NCBI GenBank assembly: GCA_045628125.1
Contig: JAZQPA010000199.1
Location: 18,186-82,185, forward strand
Origin: Minthousia sp045628125
Lineage (GTDB): Bacteria; Bacteroidota; Bacteroidia; Bacteroidales; Bacteroidaceae
Reading direction: 5' to 3'
Length of the DNA stretch: 64,000 nt
The position numbers and the translations under genes were made by a program. Below are positions 1 through 9,115 of the stretch, one piece after another. The number at the start of each line of letters is the position of its first letter. Within the stretch, counting starts at the first letter, position 1. The notes under the pieces were generated by a model. The model was given only the letters and a program-made list of their open reading frames with translations, did not search any database and had not been told where the DNA came from.

Positions 1-139
1 GGAGTTTGTCATTGAGGATGGCGAGCGTATTGCTCAGATGGTTATTGCCCGTTATGAACAGGCAGAATGGAGTGAGGTGGAGGTGTTGAGTGATACTGAA
101 CGCGGAGCTGGCGGTTTTGGCCATTCAGGTGTAAAATGA
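1..139 (+). CDS. dut: dUTP diphosphatase, C-terminal end (partial)
   Basis: The window opens inside a gene read in frame 2 and ending at the TGA at 137-139. The last residues carry RGAGGFGHSG, which matches conserved motif V of trimeric dUTPases (the glycine-rich, arginine-containing tail that closes over the active site). The enzyme hydrolyses dUTP to dUMP and pyrophosphate, keeping uracil out of DNA and supplying thymidylate synthesis. Only about 45 residues are visible, so the call rests on this motif and on the Bacteroidales order dut-TPR-DUF4292-EnvC. The stop overlaps the next start (ATGA), which suggests translational coupling. Confidence 0.88.
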   Translation, partial: EFVIEDGERIAQMVIARYEQAEWSEVEVLSDTERGAGGFGHSGVK

Positions 140-1914
140 TAAGAAATAGCAATCATAGATATCTCATTTGTATCCTTTTGTTGGTTTGCTTGGTCTTTCA
201 AGCATCGGCAGCATCGGGTAAGAAGAAAAAACGGGCTTTATCCCGTTCCAAGGAGCAGGTTACTTTAGTGACCTTATCCGAGGAGCAGCAGCGCCGTTTT
301 GACTATTTTTACCTCGAGGCAGTACGTTTGCGCAACTTGGGCAATTATTCGGATGCCTATGAACTGTTTCAGCATGCATTGGAGATTAATCCGAATGCTC
401 CAGAAGCCTTGTTTGATTTGGCAACTTATGTGGGCTATCTGGCAAACGATAGTACCGCACAGAGCTATTACGAAAGAGCTGCGGAATTGTCTCCTGATAA
501 TCAGTGGTATCAGGAAGTCCTTGGTAATTATTATCAGACGCATAACCAGTTGGATAAGGCTGTTGGTATCTTAGAAAAGATGTCTGCTGATCAACCGGAG
601 AATCCTGATTTTCTCTATGGTTTGCTTCAGATGTATACCCGTAAACAAGATTGGGCAAAATGCATAGAAGTCTTGAATAATATCGAGAAACTGGAGGGAA
701 AGAGCGAGAATCTGTCCATGAACAAATTCCGCATGTATCTTCAGTTGGAGCAGAAGGATAAGGCATTTGCTGAGGTGGAGTCTCTTACACGGGAATATCC
801 GAATGATTTACGGTATAAGGTGGTTTTAGGTGATCTGTATCTGGATAATGATGATACGGCAAAGGCTTATGACCTTTATCAACAGGTTCTGGCAGAGGAA
901 CCTCAGAATGTGAGTGCGCAAGTGTCGCTGTCCTCATACTATGAAAAGGCGGGCGATTCTGCCAAAGCGCAGGAGATGATGGAGAAACTGGTTCTTAATC
1001 CTGCCAGTGATTCCCAAACCCGTGTTCAGGTGATGCGGAAAATCATCTATGATTCTGAGGCACAGAAACGTGATAGTACCTATGTCTTGGGCTTATTCGA
1101 CCAGCTGCTGAGCACACCACAGGAGGATGTGGGAATTGCATTGCTCTGTACCCAGTATAAACTGCAGAAGCAAATGCCTGAGGACGAGATTACCTCTAGT
1201 TTGCGTCTGGTAGTGCAGTTGGATCCCACCAATAATGCAGCTCGTATTCAATTGTTGGATTATGCTTTTCGTCGCAACGATTATGCTGATGCAGCTCAGC
1301 TGTGCAAGGAATCCATCGAGTATTCGCCTGAGGAGTTGGCCTATTATTATTACATGGGAGCATCGCTGATGCAGTTGGAAAAACGGGAAGAAGCGCTGGA
1401 GGCTTTGCTGAAGGGTGTAGAGCAGATTAATGATAAGAGTGATAAGACATTGGCGTGTTCCATCTATGGCAGTATGGGTGACATCTACCATGAGATGAAT
1501 GACTCCCAAAAGACTTACGAGGCCTATGATAAGGCTTTGGGGTATAATCCTGATGACACGATGGTGCTGAACAATTATGCCTATTATCTGTCATTGGAGA
1601 AAAAGGATTTGGACAAAGCCGAGGAAATGAGTTTCCGTACGGTAAAACTCAATCCGAAAAGCTTTAACGAATTGGACACTTATGCCTGGATTCTTTTCAT
1701 TAAGGGTAAATACACCGAGGCGCGTATCTACATCGATGAGTCTTTGAAGAATGGTGGCGATAAAGAAGGCAATATCGTGGAGCATGCTGGTGATATCTAC
1801 GCTCTGTCTGGCGATATGGAAAAAGCGTTGGACTTTTGGCAAAAGGCGGATGCCCTTGGCACCGAATCCAAGACATTGAAACAGAAAATTAAATTGAAGA
1901 AATACATAGAATGA
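136..1914 (+). CDS. Exported tetratricopeptide-repeat protein
   Basis: A 592-residue protein with an N-terminal signal peptide (hydrophobic stretch about residues 8-25, ending ASAA) followed by a Lys/Arg-rich patch and then TPR units to the end. Clear helix-turn-helix repeats lie at about 60-125, 225-285, 370-405 and 435-560, with the usual small residue and Pro/Asn spacing (for example YSDAYELFQHALEINP). TPR arrays are protein-binding scaffolds, so a periplasmic or envelope scaffold is likely; the partner is unknown. It overlaps dut by 4 nt and the next gene by 4 nt, so it is part of a tight operon. The neighbours (DUF4292 lipoprotein, EnvC-like activator) point to envelope work. A more specific function is not supported. 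Confidence 0.85.
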   Translation: MIRNSNHRYLICILLLVCLVFQASAASGKKKKRALSRSKEQVTLVTLSEEQQRRFDYFYLEAVRLRNLGNYSDAYELFQHALEINPNAPEALFDLATYVGYLANDSTAQSYYERAAELSPDNQWYQEVLGNYYQTHNQLDKAVGILEKMSADQPENPDFLYGLLQMYTRKQDWAKCIEVLNNIEKLEGKSENLSMNKFRMYLQLEQKDKAFAEVESLTREYPNDLRYKVVLGDLYLDNDDTAKAYDLYQQVLAEEPQNVSAQVSLSSYYEKAGDSAKAQEMMEKLVLNPASDSQTRVQVMRKIIYDSEAQKRDSTYVLGLFDQLLSTPQEDVGIALLCTQYKLQKQMPEDEITSSLRLVVQLDPTNNAARIQLLDYAFRRNDYADAAQLCKESIEYSPEELAYYYYMGASLMQLEKREEALEALLKGVEQINDKSDKTLACSIYGSMGDIYHEMNDSQKTYEAYDKALGYNPDDTMVLNNYAYYLSLEKKDLDKAEEMSFRTVKLNPKSFNELDTYAWILFIKGKYTEARIYIDESLKNGGDKEGNIVEHAGDIYALSGDMEKALDFWQKADALGTESKTLKQKIKLKKYIE

Positions 1915-2750
1915 TGAGAAACTTTATTCATACTCTTATCTTGTTTGTGTGTGTACTGGGACTTGCTTCCTGCGGATCCTCCAAGCGTGTCGTAAAAGAG
2001 ACAAAGGAGGTTGAGACGTTTAATAGCGCCCGATTGTTGGAACAGGCCAAGTATAACTTGATTGACCAGGAGTTCATTACAGCCAAGATGAAGTTTAACC
2101 TGCGTAGCCAGGGACAGAATCTGTCAGTGGGCGGCAGTTTGAAAATGAAGAAGGATGATGTTATCCAGTTGTCTCTGGTGGCATTTGGTTTTGTTGAGGC
2201 AGCCAGAATAGAACTGACCCGCGATGAGGTGCTGGTAGTTGACCGCATCAATCGCCGGTACATCCGTGCTCCTTATGCTCAGTTGTCATTCCTGAAAGAT
2301 GCAGAATTGGATTTCTTTAGTTTGCAGTCTTTATTTAGAAACGAGATGTTTGTTCCGGGAAAGCGGTCCATGGTGGGCAACGAGAGTGTGTTTAGCGGTT
2401 CACGTTCTTCCGATGGAAACGCGGTTTTTGCATACCAGAATAATAAATTGAAGTTTCAGTTTCTGGTAACATTAGCTTCTGCTTTAGTCCAGCAGGTGAA
2501 GGTTGGAGCTGCAAAAGGTCGTGATGATACATCTTTCAGCTGGGATTATGATAACTTCCAGAATTTTAATGGCCGGCAGTTCCCTATCCGCCATAAGATT
2601 GTTTTGTCGGGTGAAAAGGGTTTTGAAGCAGATATGACACTCAGTAATTTGGGCAATGATTCAAAATGGGAAACCCGAACCTCGGTGAAGGATTCTTACA
2701 CCCGTCTGGATGCGGTAACCATGATTACCCGATTACTTCAAATGAATTGA
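1911..2750 (+). CDS. DUF4292-type lipoprotein
   Basis: A 279-residue lipoprotein: the signal ends LGLASCGSS, with the lipobox cysteine at about residue 21. The body matches the DUF4292 family as I remember it (beta-rich, phrases such as QGQNLSVGGSLKMKKDDVIQLS and RRYIRAPYAQLSFL). DUF4292 is thought to have a LolA/LolB-like half-barrel fold, so a lipid or lipoprotein carrier role at the outer membrane is possible, but this is inference from the fold class. It starts inside the stop of the TPR gene (ATGA overlap) and is followed 4 nt later by the EnvC-like gene. This three-gene order is common in Bacteroidales. Confidence 0.82.
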   Translation: MMRNFIHTLILFVCVLGLASCGSSKRVVKETKEVETFNSARLLEQAKYNLIDQEFITAKMKFNLRSQGQNLSVGGSLKMKKDDVIQLSLVAFGFVEAARIELTRDEVLVVDRINRRYIRAPYAQLSFLKDAELDFFSLQSLFRNEMFVPGKRSMVGNESVFSGSRSSDGNAVFAYQNNKLKFQFLVTLASALVQQVKVGAAKGRDDTSFSWDYDNFQNFNGRQFPIRHKIVLSGEKGFEADMTLSNLGNDSKWETRTSVKDSYTRLDAVTMITRLLQMN

Positions 2751-2754
2751 TACA

Positions 2755-4143
2755 ATGCTAAGATACCTGTTGACGTTACTTTTGATTGGTTGTGTTGGAT
2801 TGATGCCTGTTCAGGCACAGACCAGCAAACGTATCCGTACCTTGCAAGCCCGTCGTACTGAGCTCCAGAAACAGATTACCCAGTCAGAGAAGATCTTGCT
2901 GAACATGAAGAAGGATGTCAAGAGTCAGTTGAGCGATTTGGCTTTGCTGAACGACAGAGTGGCGCAGCAACAGTTGCTGGTGAAAACCATCGAATCCGAT
3001 CTGGCAATAATCGATAAGGAAATCGAGCATGTGGAGCAATTACTGGATACCTTGGAAGTGGATGTGGTGGACAAAAAGGAAAAATACGAGACAGCCATGA
3101 AATATGCATTTCGCAGAAACCGTGGCGTCCGAGATAAACTGATGTTCATCCTTTCGGCTCAGACAGTGTCACAGATGTACCGTCGTGCCCGTTATGTGAA
3201 GGAGTATTCCATCTACCTGAGGGCTCAAGCCGAGCAGATTATGTCCCGCCAGCGCCAGATTCAACAGACCCGCTCGGATTTGTTGACTGCAAAGGGTGAG
3301 AAATCAGACTTGCTCCGTCAGAAGGAGAGGGAATGGGCTAGATTGGAATCCAAGCAGGGTGAGCAGAAAAAAGTGGTGACAGACCTCCAGAAAAAACAGA
3401 AAACGGTTCAACAGGAGATTGACAGCAAGAAGAAACAGCGTGAAACCCTGAATGCCCAGATTGATAAGCTTGTGGAGCAGGAGATAGCTGCAGCCAAGAA
3501 ACGTGAGGAAGAGAAACGTAAGCAGGAGCAGGCTCGCCGTGAGGCCGAACGTAAAAAGAAGGCTGCCGAGGAAGCAGCCAAGAAAGCTCAGGCTGCTAAT
3601 GCAGCGTCTGGAAATAAGAATGCGGCTACCGCTTCAAAATCAACAGATAAGAATGTGGCTTCCACAACAAAGACAGCTCCAAAGACTGAAAAGATGGATG
3701 TCTATAATGGCGATGATTCCGACCGTAAGATGGCCGGCAGTTTCGAACGTAATAAGGGCCTTCTCCCTATGCCTGTTACTGGCGCTTATAGTATTGTAAG
3801 CCACTATGGCGCTAATAGCGTGACAGGCTTAAAGAATGTAAGCGTTGATAACAAGGGTATAGATATCAAGGTACAGGCTGGTGCCAATGCCCGTGCCATT
3901 TTTGACGGAGAGGTTTCGGCCATCTTCTCATATGGAGGTGTACGTGGTGTGCTATTGCGTCATGGCAATTATATTTCAGTCTATGTGAATCTGTCTTCTG
4001 TCAGTGTGTCTCAGGGACAGAAGGTAAAGGCCCGTGATTCATTGGGTAAAGTGGCAAATAGTGGCGAGGATGGTTATGTTTTACATTTCCAGTTGCGTAA
4101 GGAGACTACCAAATTGAACCCCGAAAGCTGGCTGAAAAGATAA
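2755..4143 (+). CDS. EnvC-like murein hydrolase activator (coiled coil plus degenerate LytM/M23 domain)
   Basis: A 462-residue exported protein: signal peptide 1-21 (ends VQAQ), long coiled coil about 25-250, an Ala/Lys/Glu-rich linker to about 325, and a LytM/M23 domain from about 340 to the end. Active LytM enzymes bind zinc through an H...D pair and an HxH motif. Here the first site reads NKGIDI (His replaced by Asn) and the last reads VLHFQLR (first His of HxH replaced by Val). That pattern fits EnvC/NlpD-type activators, which switch on amidases at the division septum rather than cutting peptidoglycan. It belongs to the dut-to-CYTH run. A weakly active M23 peptidase is the alternative but the missing ligands argue against it. 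Confidence 0.85.
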   Translation: MLRYLLTLLLIGCVGLMPVQAQTSKRIRTLQARRTELQKQITQSEKILLNMKKDVKSQLSDLALLNDRVAQQQLLVKTIESDLAIIDKEIEHVEQLLDTLEVDVVDKKEKYETAMKYAFRRNRGVRDKLMFILSAQTVSQMYRRARYVKEYSIYLRAQAEQIMSRQRQIQQTRSDLLTAKGEKSDLLRQKEREWARLESKQGEQKKVVTDLQKKQKTVQQEIDSKKKQRETLNAQIDKLVEQEIAAAKKREEEKRKQEQARREAERKKKAAEEAAKKAQAANAASGNKNAATASKSTDKNVASTTKTAPKTEKMDVYNGDDSDRKMAGSFERNKGLLPMPVTGAYSIVSHYGANSVTGLKNVSVDNKGIDIKVQAGANARAIFDGEVSAIFSYGGVRGVLLRHGNYISVYVNLSSVSVSQGQKVKARDSLGKVANSGEDGYVLHFQLRKETTKLNPESWLKR

Positions 4144-4152
4144 GAATGAATT

Positions 4153-5214
4153 ATGAATATAAGTTCAAACACAGCTCAGGCAGTTGAACTGCTGAAAAAA
4201 ATGATCAGCATCCCTTCTCAGAGTAGGAATGAGGAAAGGGTAGCCGATATGCTGTTTAAACATATGCAGTTGTTGGGCTTGGAACCTAACCGGTTGGGTA
4301 ACAATGTGTATTGTATTGCTCCAGGATACGATGCCAATCGCCCTACGTTGCTGTTGGATGCACATATTGATACGGTAAAGCCAGTAAGTGCCTGGATACG
4401 TGACCCTTTTACTCCTGTCGAGGAAGATGGCAAACTTTATGGTTTGGGGAGTAATGACGATGGTGCCAGTGTCGTGTCTTTGTTGGAAGTGTTTTGTATG
4501 CTTCGTTCTACTAACCAGTCTTACAACTTGATTTATTCAGCATCGTCCGAGGAGGAGGTGTCTGGAAAGACTGGATTTGAGATGCTGCTGGGTGTGTTAC
4601 CTCCTATTTCTGTGGCCTTGGTGGGCGAACCTACGGAAATGCAGCCAGCTATAGCCGAGAAAGGCTTGATGGTTCTGGATGTTACGGCTTATGGCAAGTC
4701 GGGTCATGCTGCCCGCAATGAGGGCGACAATGCTCTTTATAAAGTGTTGGACGACATCAGGTGGTTCCGGGATTACAGTTTTCCGGAGGTTTCACCGATG
4801 CTAGGTCCTGTCAAGATGAGTGTGACCGTCATTCAAGCAGGCACGCAACATAATGTGGTTCCGGACAAGTGCACCTTTGTGGTGGATATCCGAAGCAATG
4901 AACTGTATTCAAACCAACAGCTCTTTGAAATTATCAGTGCCAATACGTCATGCGAGGTAAAGGCACGTTCATTCAGACTGAATTCATCGAGAATTGATAT
5001 TGATCATCCATTGGTTCAGCGTGCCCTGTCATTGGGCCGTGAGGCATTTGGATCACCAACTCTTTCCAATCAGGCACTCATGCCATTCCCGTCATTGAAG
5101 ATGGGGCCCGGACATTCTGCCCGTTCACATACGGCAAATGAGTTTATCTTAATCAGCGAGATTGAGGAGGCCATTGATCTTTACATGAAACTGTTGGATG
5201 GACTTAAACTTTGA
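4153..5214 (+). CDS. M20 family metallo-hydrolase, ArgE-like
   Basis: A 353-residue M20 amidohydrolase with the family landmarks: DAHIDT (metal ligand His71 and Asp73), GSNDDGAS (bridging Asp near 102-103), SSEEEVSG (catalytic/ligand Glu pair near 133-135), GEPTE, and a late GPGHSARSHTANEF His. The family removes N-acyl groups from amino acids using two zinc ions. The length and motifs resemble the Bacteroidales ArgE-type enzymes that work on N-acetylornithine or N-succinylcitrulline in arginine synthesis. No other arg gene is nearby, so the substrate is not proven and a dipeptidase role is possible. There is no signal peptide. It starts 9 nt after the EnvC-like gene. Confidence 0.85.
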   Translation: MNISSNTAQAVELLKKMISIPSQSRNEERVADMLFKHMQLLGLEPNRLGNNVYCIAPGYDANRPTLLLDAHIDTVKPVSAWIRDPFTPVEEDGKLYGLGSNDDGASVVSLLEVFCMLRSTNQSYNLIYSASSEEEVSGKTGFEMLLGVLPPISVALVGEPTEMQPAIAEKGLMVLDVTAYGKSGHAARNEGDNALYKVLDDIRWFRDYSFPEVSPMLGPVKMSVTVIQAGTQHNVVPDKCTFVVDIRSNELYSNQQLFEIISANTSCEVKARSFRLNSSRIDIDHPLVQRALSLGREAFGSPTLSNQALMPFPSLKMGPGHSARSHTANEFILISEIEEAIDLYMKLLDGLKL

Positions 5215-5238
5215 AGTTAACTATAAAAATATAGCTTT

Positions 5239-7050
5239 ATGGAGCATGAGATTTTTCATTTAGGAGAATTGGTGCAGGTGAAAGCCAAGAAATTTGGAGA
5301 TAAATCTGTACTTCGTCATCGTGACAACGAGAGTGGTCAGTGGCTTCCTATCTCTTGGAATCAGGTAGCAAAGCATGTCGAGCAGACCGCTTGCGCCTTG
5401 TTGGCTAATAATGTGGGCGTTCAGGAAAAGATGGGTGTGTTCACTCAGAATATGCCGCAGGGTCTATATACTGATTTCGCTGCTTTTGGTATTCGTGCCA
5501 TTACCGTACCTTTGTATGCTACCAGTTCAGAGGCTCAGGTGCAGTATATAGTAGATGATGCCCAGATCCGCCTCATGTTCGTGGGCGAACAGCAACAGTA
5601 CGATGTGGCCTTTCGTGTTATGTCGCTTTGTCACAGTTTGGAGAAGATTATCATTTTCGACGATAAAGTTAAGAAAAATCCACAGGACATTACATCTGTC
5701 TATTTCTCTGATTTTATTAAAGATTCTGTAACTGATGATCGAAAGCAGCTGATTGCAGAATTCCGCAAGCAACTGACATTTGATGATATTGCGAACATAT
5801 TGTATACTTCGGGTACAACTGGCGAGCCAAAAGGTGTGATGCTTCATCACTCCAACTATCACTCTCAGTGGAAACGTCACATGGCCGTTCTTCCTCAGTT
5901 GCATTATCCAAATCAGGTTTCTATGAACTTCCTGCCTTTGACCCATGTCTTTGAACGTGCCTGGACTTTCCTGTGTCTGGAGTCGGGTGTTGAGGTGTGT
6001 ATCAATACCGATCCTAAGGTGATTACCCGTTCTTTGCTCGAGGTTCGTCCAACAATGATGTGTTCTGTCCCTCGTTTCTGGGAGAAGGTTTACGATGGCG
6101 TTCAAGCTAAAATAGCAGCCATGAGTCCGTTTATGCAGAAAATGGTAAACGATGCTTTAGCTGCGGGTCGCGAGTATAATCTGGAGTACAACATGAAGCA
6201 GAAAAGCGCTCCATTAGGCCTGTCTTTGAAATATAAATTGTACCAGAAAACAATTTTCCAGGTGCTGAAGAAGGCTGTGGGTATTGAGAATGGTGTTCTG
6301 TTCCCAACAGCCGGCGCGGCAGTGCCCGAGGCGGTTGAGATTTTTGCGCATTCTTGCGGCATTCCTATGGTAGTGGGTTACGGCCTGACAGAATCAACTG
6401 CTACAGTTTCTTGTGATCAAGGTAAAGTCAGCATCGGCTCTATCGGTCGTCCGCTGCCGGATATTGAGGTTAAGATTGGCGAGAACGATGAGATCATGGT
6501 TAAGGCTTCCAGTATCACTTTGGGTTATTATAAGAAAGAGTCAGCTACTGCTGATGCCTTTGATGCTGAGGGATTTTTCCATACCGGTGATGCCGGATAT
6601 ATTAAGAATGGTGAGCTGTATATTACTGATAGAATCAAGGATTTGTACAAGACATCCAACGGTAAATATATCGCTCCTCAGGCTTTGGAAGGCAAACTTT
6701 GTGTAGATAAGTACATTGATCAGATTGCCATCATTGCCGATAAGCGTAAGTTTGTTTCAGCGCTGATCATTCCTAATTACGATGAGCTGAAGAAGTATGC
6801 TGATGACAATAAGATTGCTTATTCTGGCATTCAGGACCTGATTACCAATCAGGAGATTCATGAGATGGTGCAGGCTCGTATTGATACTCTGCAACAAAGT
6901 TTGGCAAGCTATGAGAAGGTTAAACGATTTACTATGTTACCTGTTCCATTCTCTATGGAACGAGGTGAACTGACCAATACTCTGAAGATTAAGCGCCCTG
7001 TGCTTTTGGTCAATTATGCTGATGAAATCGCAAAGATGTACGAAGAATAA
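5239..7050 (+). CDS. Long-chain fatty acid--CoA ligase (AMP-dependent synthetase)
   Basis: A 603-residue adenylate-forming enzyme. The P-loop-like A3 motif YTSGTTGEPKG is at residues 189-199; GYGLTEST (A5) and TGDAGYI plus DRIKDLYKTSNGKYIAP (A7/A8 hinge) follow in the right order. Length and the YKTSNGKYIAP signature are those of FACL/long-chain acyl-CoA synthetases, which load fatty acids with ATP and CoA for lipid synthesis or breakdown. It starts 24 nt after the M20 gene and ends 25 nt before prfB, within the same run of plus-strand genes. Chain-length preference cannot be read from the sequence. Confidence 0.92.
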   Translation: MEHEIFHLGELVQVKAKKFGDKSVLRHRDNESGQWLPISWNQVAKHVEQTACALLANNVGVQEKMGVFTQNMPQGLYTDFAAFGIRAITVPLYATSSEAQVQYIVDDAQIRLMFVGEQQQYDVAFRVMSLCHSLEKIIIFDDKVKKNPQDITSVYFSDFIKDSVTDDRKQLIAEFRKQLTFDDIANILYTSGTTGEPKGVMLHHSNYHSQWKRHMAVLPQLHYPNQVSMNFLPLTHVFERAWTFLCLESGVEVCINTDPKVITRSLLEVRPTMMCSVPRFWEKVYDGVQAKIAAMSPFMQKMVNDALAAGREYNLEYNMKQKSAPLGLSLKYKLYQKTIFQVLKKAVGIENGVLFPTAGAAVPEAVEIFAHSCGIPMVVGYGLTESTATVSCDQGKVSIGSIGRPLPDIEVKIGENDEIMVKASSITLGYYKKESATADAFDAEGFFHTGDAGYIKNGELYITDRIKDLYKTSNGKYIAPQALEGKLCVDKYIDQIAIIADKRKFVSALIIPNYDELKKYADDNKIAYSGIQDLITNQEIHEMVQARIDTLQQSLASYEKVKRFTMLPVPFSMERGELTNTLKIKRPVLLVNYADEIAKMYEE

Positions 7051-7075
7051 GAATAAACAGATAGAAAGATAATAC

Positions 7076-8191
7076 ATGATTACTTTAGAACAACTGAAAG
7101 ATGTAAAGGACCGCACCGATTCGCTGTACCGCTATTTGGGCATCGAAGATAAGCAGGTGGAGGTAGAGGAGGAACAGTTGCGCACCCAAGCTCCAGGCTT
7201 TTGGGATGATGCCAAGGCGGCTGAGGCTCAGATGAAAAAGGTGAAAGGTTTGCAGGCTTGGATAGATGGCTATAAGGACGTGAAGACCTTGGTTGATGAG
7301 GTGGATACCGCCTACGAATTCTATAAAGAAGAACTGATTACTGAAGCTGAGGTGGATGAGGCTTATGCCAAGGCATTCAAGGCTGTTGAGGCGCTGGAGT
7401 TGAAGAATATGCTTCGTAGTGAGGCAGATAACATGGATTGCGTACTGAAAATCAATGCAGGTGCCGGTGGTACCGAAGCTCAGGATTGGGCGCAGATGCT
7501 GATGCGTATGTACATGCGATATGCAGAGACCCATGGGTATAAACTGTCTGTAGCCAACTTGCTCGAGGGTGATGATGCAGGTATCAAGACCTGTACCCTG
7601 AATATCGAAGGCCCATTCGCTTACGGTTATTTGAAAAGCGAAAATGGTGTGCACCGCCTGGTCCGCGTATCTCCCTACAATGCTCAGGGTAAGCGTATGA
7701 CTTCATTCACTTCTGTATTCGTCACCCCATTGGTCGACGATTCTATTGAGGTAAACATTGAGACGGCACGTATCAGCTGGGATACTTTCCGAAGTGGTGG
7801 CGCCGGTGGTCAGAATGTAAATAAGGTGGAATCTGGTGTTCGCTTGCGTTACCAGTATAAGGATCCATATACCGGTGAGGAAGAGGAAATCCTGATTGAA
7901 AACACGGAGACTCGTGACCAGCCAAAGAACAAGGAGAACGCCCTGCGTTTGTTGCGCTCTATGCTGTATGATAAGGAAATGCAGCACCGCATGGCCGAGC
8001 AGGCTAAGGTCGAGGCAGGTAAGAAGAAGATAGAGTGGGGTAGTCAGATCCGCAGCTACGTCTTTGATGACCGTCGTGTGAAGGATCATCGTACCAACTA
8101 TCAGACCAGCGATGTTAATGGCGTGATGGATGGTAAGATTGACGAGTTCATCAAGGCTTACCTGATGGAGTTTAGTAATACTTTGGATTAA
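7076..8191 (+). CDS. prfB: Peptide chain release factor 2
   Basis: A 371-residue class I release factor that ends translation at UGA and UAA. The GGQ tripeptide that triggers peptidyl-tRNA hydrolysis is at 244-246 (SGGAGGQNVNK). The stop-codon recognition tripeptide region reads S199-P200-Y201 where E. coli RF2 has SPF; RF1 would have P(A/V)T, so RF2 is the right call. The gene is one uninterrupted frame and lacks the in-frame UGA and slippery CTTTGA site that gives autoregulatory +1 frameshifting in many RF2 genes. It sits 25 nt after the acyl-CoA ligase and 3 nt before the CYTH gene. Confidence 0.96.
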   Translation: MITLEQLKDVKDRTDSLYRYLGIEDKQVEVEEEQLRTQAPGFWDDAKAAEAQMKKVKGLQAWIDGYKDVKTLVDEVDTAYEFYKEELITEAEVDEAYAKAFKAVEALELKNMLRSEADNMDCVLKINAGAGGTEAQDWAQMLMRMYMRYAETHGYKLSVANLLEGDDAGIKTCTLNIEGPFAYGYLKSENGVHRLVRVSPYNAQGKRMTSFTSVFVTPLVDDSIEVNIETARISWDTFRSGGAGGQNVNKVESGVRLRYQYKDPYTGEEEEILIENTETRDQPKNKENALRLLRSMLYDKEMQHRMAEQAKVEAGKKKIEWGSQIRSYVFDDRRVKDHRTNYQTSDVNGVMDGKIDEFIKAYLMEFSNTLD

Positions 8192-8194
8192 TTT

Positions 8195-8674
8195 ATGTCT
8201 CAGGAGATAGAACGTAAATTCCTGGTGAACGGTTCGTTCAAGGAACAGGCTTATGCCCAAAGCCACATTATGCAGGGCTATATCTGTCAGGGCCACGGCC
8301 ATACCGTCAGAGTGCGATTGCGGGATGACAAAGGTTACCTTACCATAAAGGGACCTTCTGTGGATGGCGGACTATCTCGTTACGAATTCGAGACCGGGGT
8401 TAGTCGTCAGGATGCACTGGATCTAATGAAACTCTGCCAAGACGGTTTCATTGACAAAACCCGTTTCTTGGTTAAAAGTGGTAGCCATGTATTTGAGGTG
8501 GACGAGTTTCATGGTGACAACCAAGGCTTAGTTATGGCAGAGGTGGAACTGGGTTCAGTGGATGAACCGTTTGAAAAACCTGATTTCATCGGACGTGAGG
8601 TGACGGGAGACAAGCGTTTCTACAACTCACACCTTTTGAATTATCCGTTCAAACTTTGGAAAGACGAGATTTAA
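8195..8674 (+). CDS. CYTH-domain protein (triphosphate tunnel enzyme)
   Basis: A 159-residue protein beginning SQEIERKFLV, the ExExK-type signature of CYTH/triphosphate tunnel metalloenzymes, followed by alternating charged strands (VRVRLRDDKGYLTIKG; RYEFETGV; FEVDEFHGDNQGLVMAEVEL). Small bacterial single-domain members mostly hydrolyse inorganic triphosphate; thiamine triphosphatase or adenylate cyclase activity is also known in the superfamily. The complete set of acidic and basic tunnel residues appears present, so it is likely active. It starts 3 nt after prfB and ends just before a strong terminator, so it closes the operon. Confidence 0.87.
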   Translation: MSQEIERKFLVNGSFKEQAYAQSHIMQGYICQGHGHTVRVRLRDDKGYLTIKGPSVDGGLSRYEFETGVSRQDALDLMKLCQDGFIDKTRFLVKSGSHVFEVDEFHGDNQGLVMAEVELGSVDEPFEKPDFIGREVTGDKRFYNSHLLNYPFKLWKDEI

Positions 8675-8680
8675 AAATAA

Positions 8681-8710
8681 AAAACAATCGGGTATTCCCC
8701 GGTTGTTTTT
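8681..8710. terminator. Bidirectional intrinsic terminator between CYTH and VanZ-like genes
   Basis: The arms AACAATCGGG (8683-8692) and CCCGGTTGTT (8698-8707) pair over 10 bp with one G-T wobble; A-run on the left and T-run on the right make it work in both directions. The VanZ-like stop codon is directly next to it. Confidence 0.85.
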
Positions 8711-9100
8711 TTATTTAATAATTCTTCTCAGAATAAACCATCCGATTACTGCCCCGATCAGCACGCCCACCGTATTGGCTAGAAAATCCATCCAGTCGCC
8801 GCTTCGGGTACCATTGGTGCAGTATGCTTGCAGCAGTTCCAGTAGTCCGCTCATTAGATCCGGAGCAATCACAGCTCCTATCAGTACGCGGCTATAGTTG
8901 CGGTTGGAGCGGTGTCTCAGCAGGTATTCCAACCAGATTACACTGCATGTTCCACCATACATTACAAAGTGAGTCCATTTGTCCACAAAAGGAACTTCCT
9001 CCAGCTCAGGAAACTCTGGAACGGGCATCAGACACAGTATCCAGATTAGAATTATACAGAAAATACTGAATTTATAGTCCAATAAATACTCTTTTTTCAT
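8711..9100 (-). CDS. VanZ-like integral membrane protein
   Basis: A 129-residue membrane protein on the minus strand with about four hydrophobic segments (residues 10-26, 45-60, 70-95, 105-125). The central DKWTHFVMYGGTCSVIWLEYLL and the later GSGDWMDFLANTVGVLIG phrase match the VanZ-like family, whose members carry the K(x)xHf motif in the first loop. VanZ itself gives low-level teicoplanin resistance, but most family members in Bacteroidota have no known role and there is no van cluster here. Transcription probably starts at the minus-strand promoter at 9120-9153. Confidence 0.8.
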   Translation of the reverse strand: MKKEYLLDYKFSIFCIILIWILCLMPVPEFPELEEVPFVDKWTHFVMYGGTCSVIWLEYLLRHRSNRNYSRVLIGAVIAPDLMSGLLELLQAYCTNGTRSGDWMDFLANTVGVLIGAVIGWFILRRIIK

Positions 9101-9115
9101 CTTTTTTGTTTTAGA

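Noticed and set aside
7076..7160. Programmed frameshift in prfB
   Set aside because: The frame is continuous over 371 codons with no in-frame UGA or slippery CTTTGA near codon 25.
8711..9100. Vancomycin resistance from the VanZ-like gene
   Set aside because: VanZ-like proteins are widespread and no vanHAX-type genes are present.
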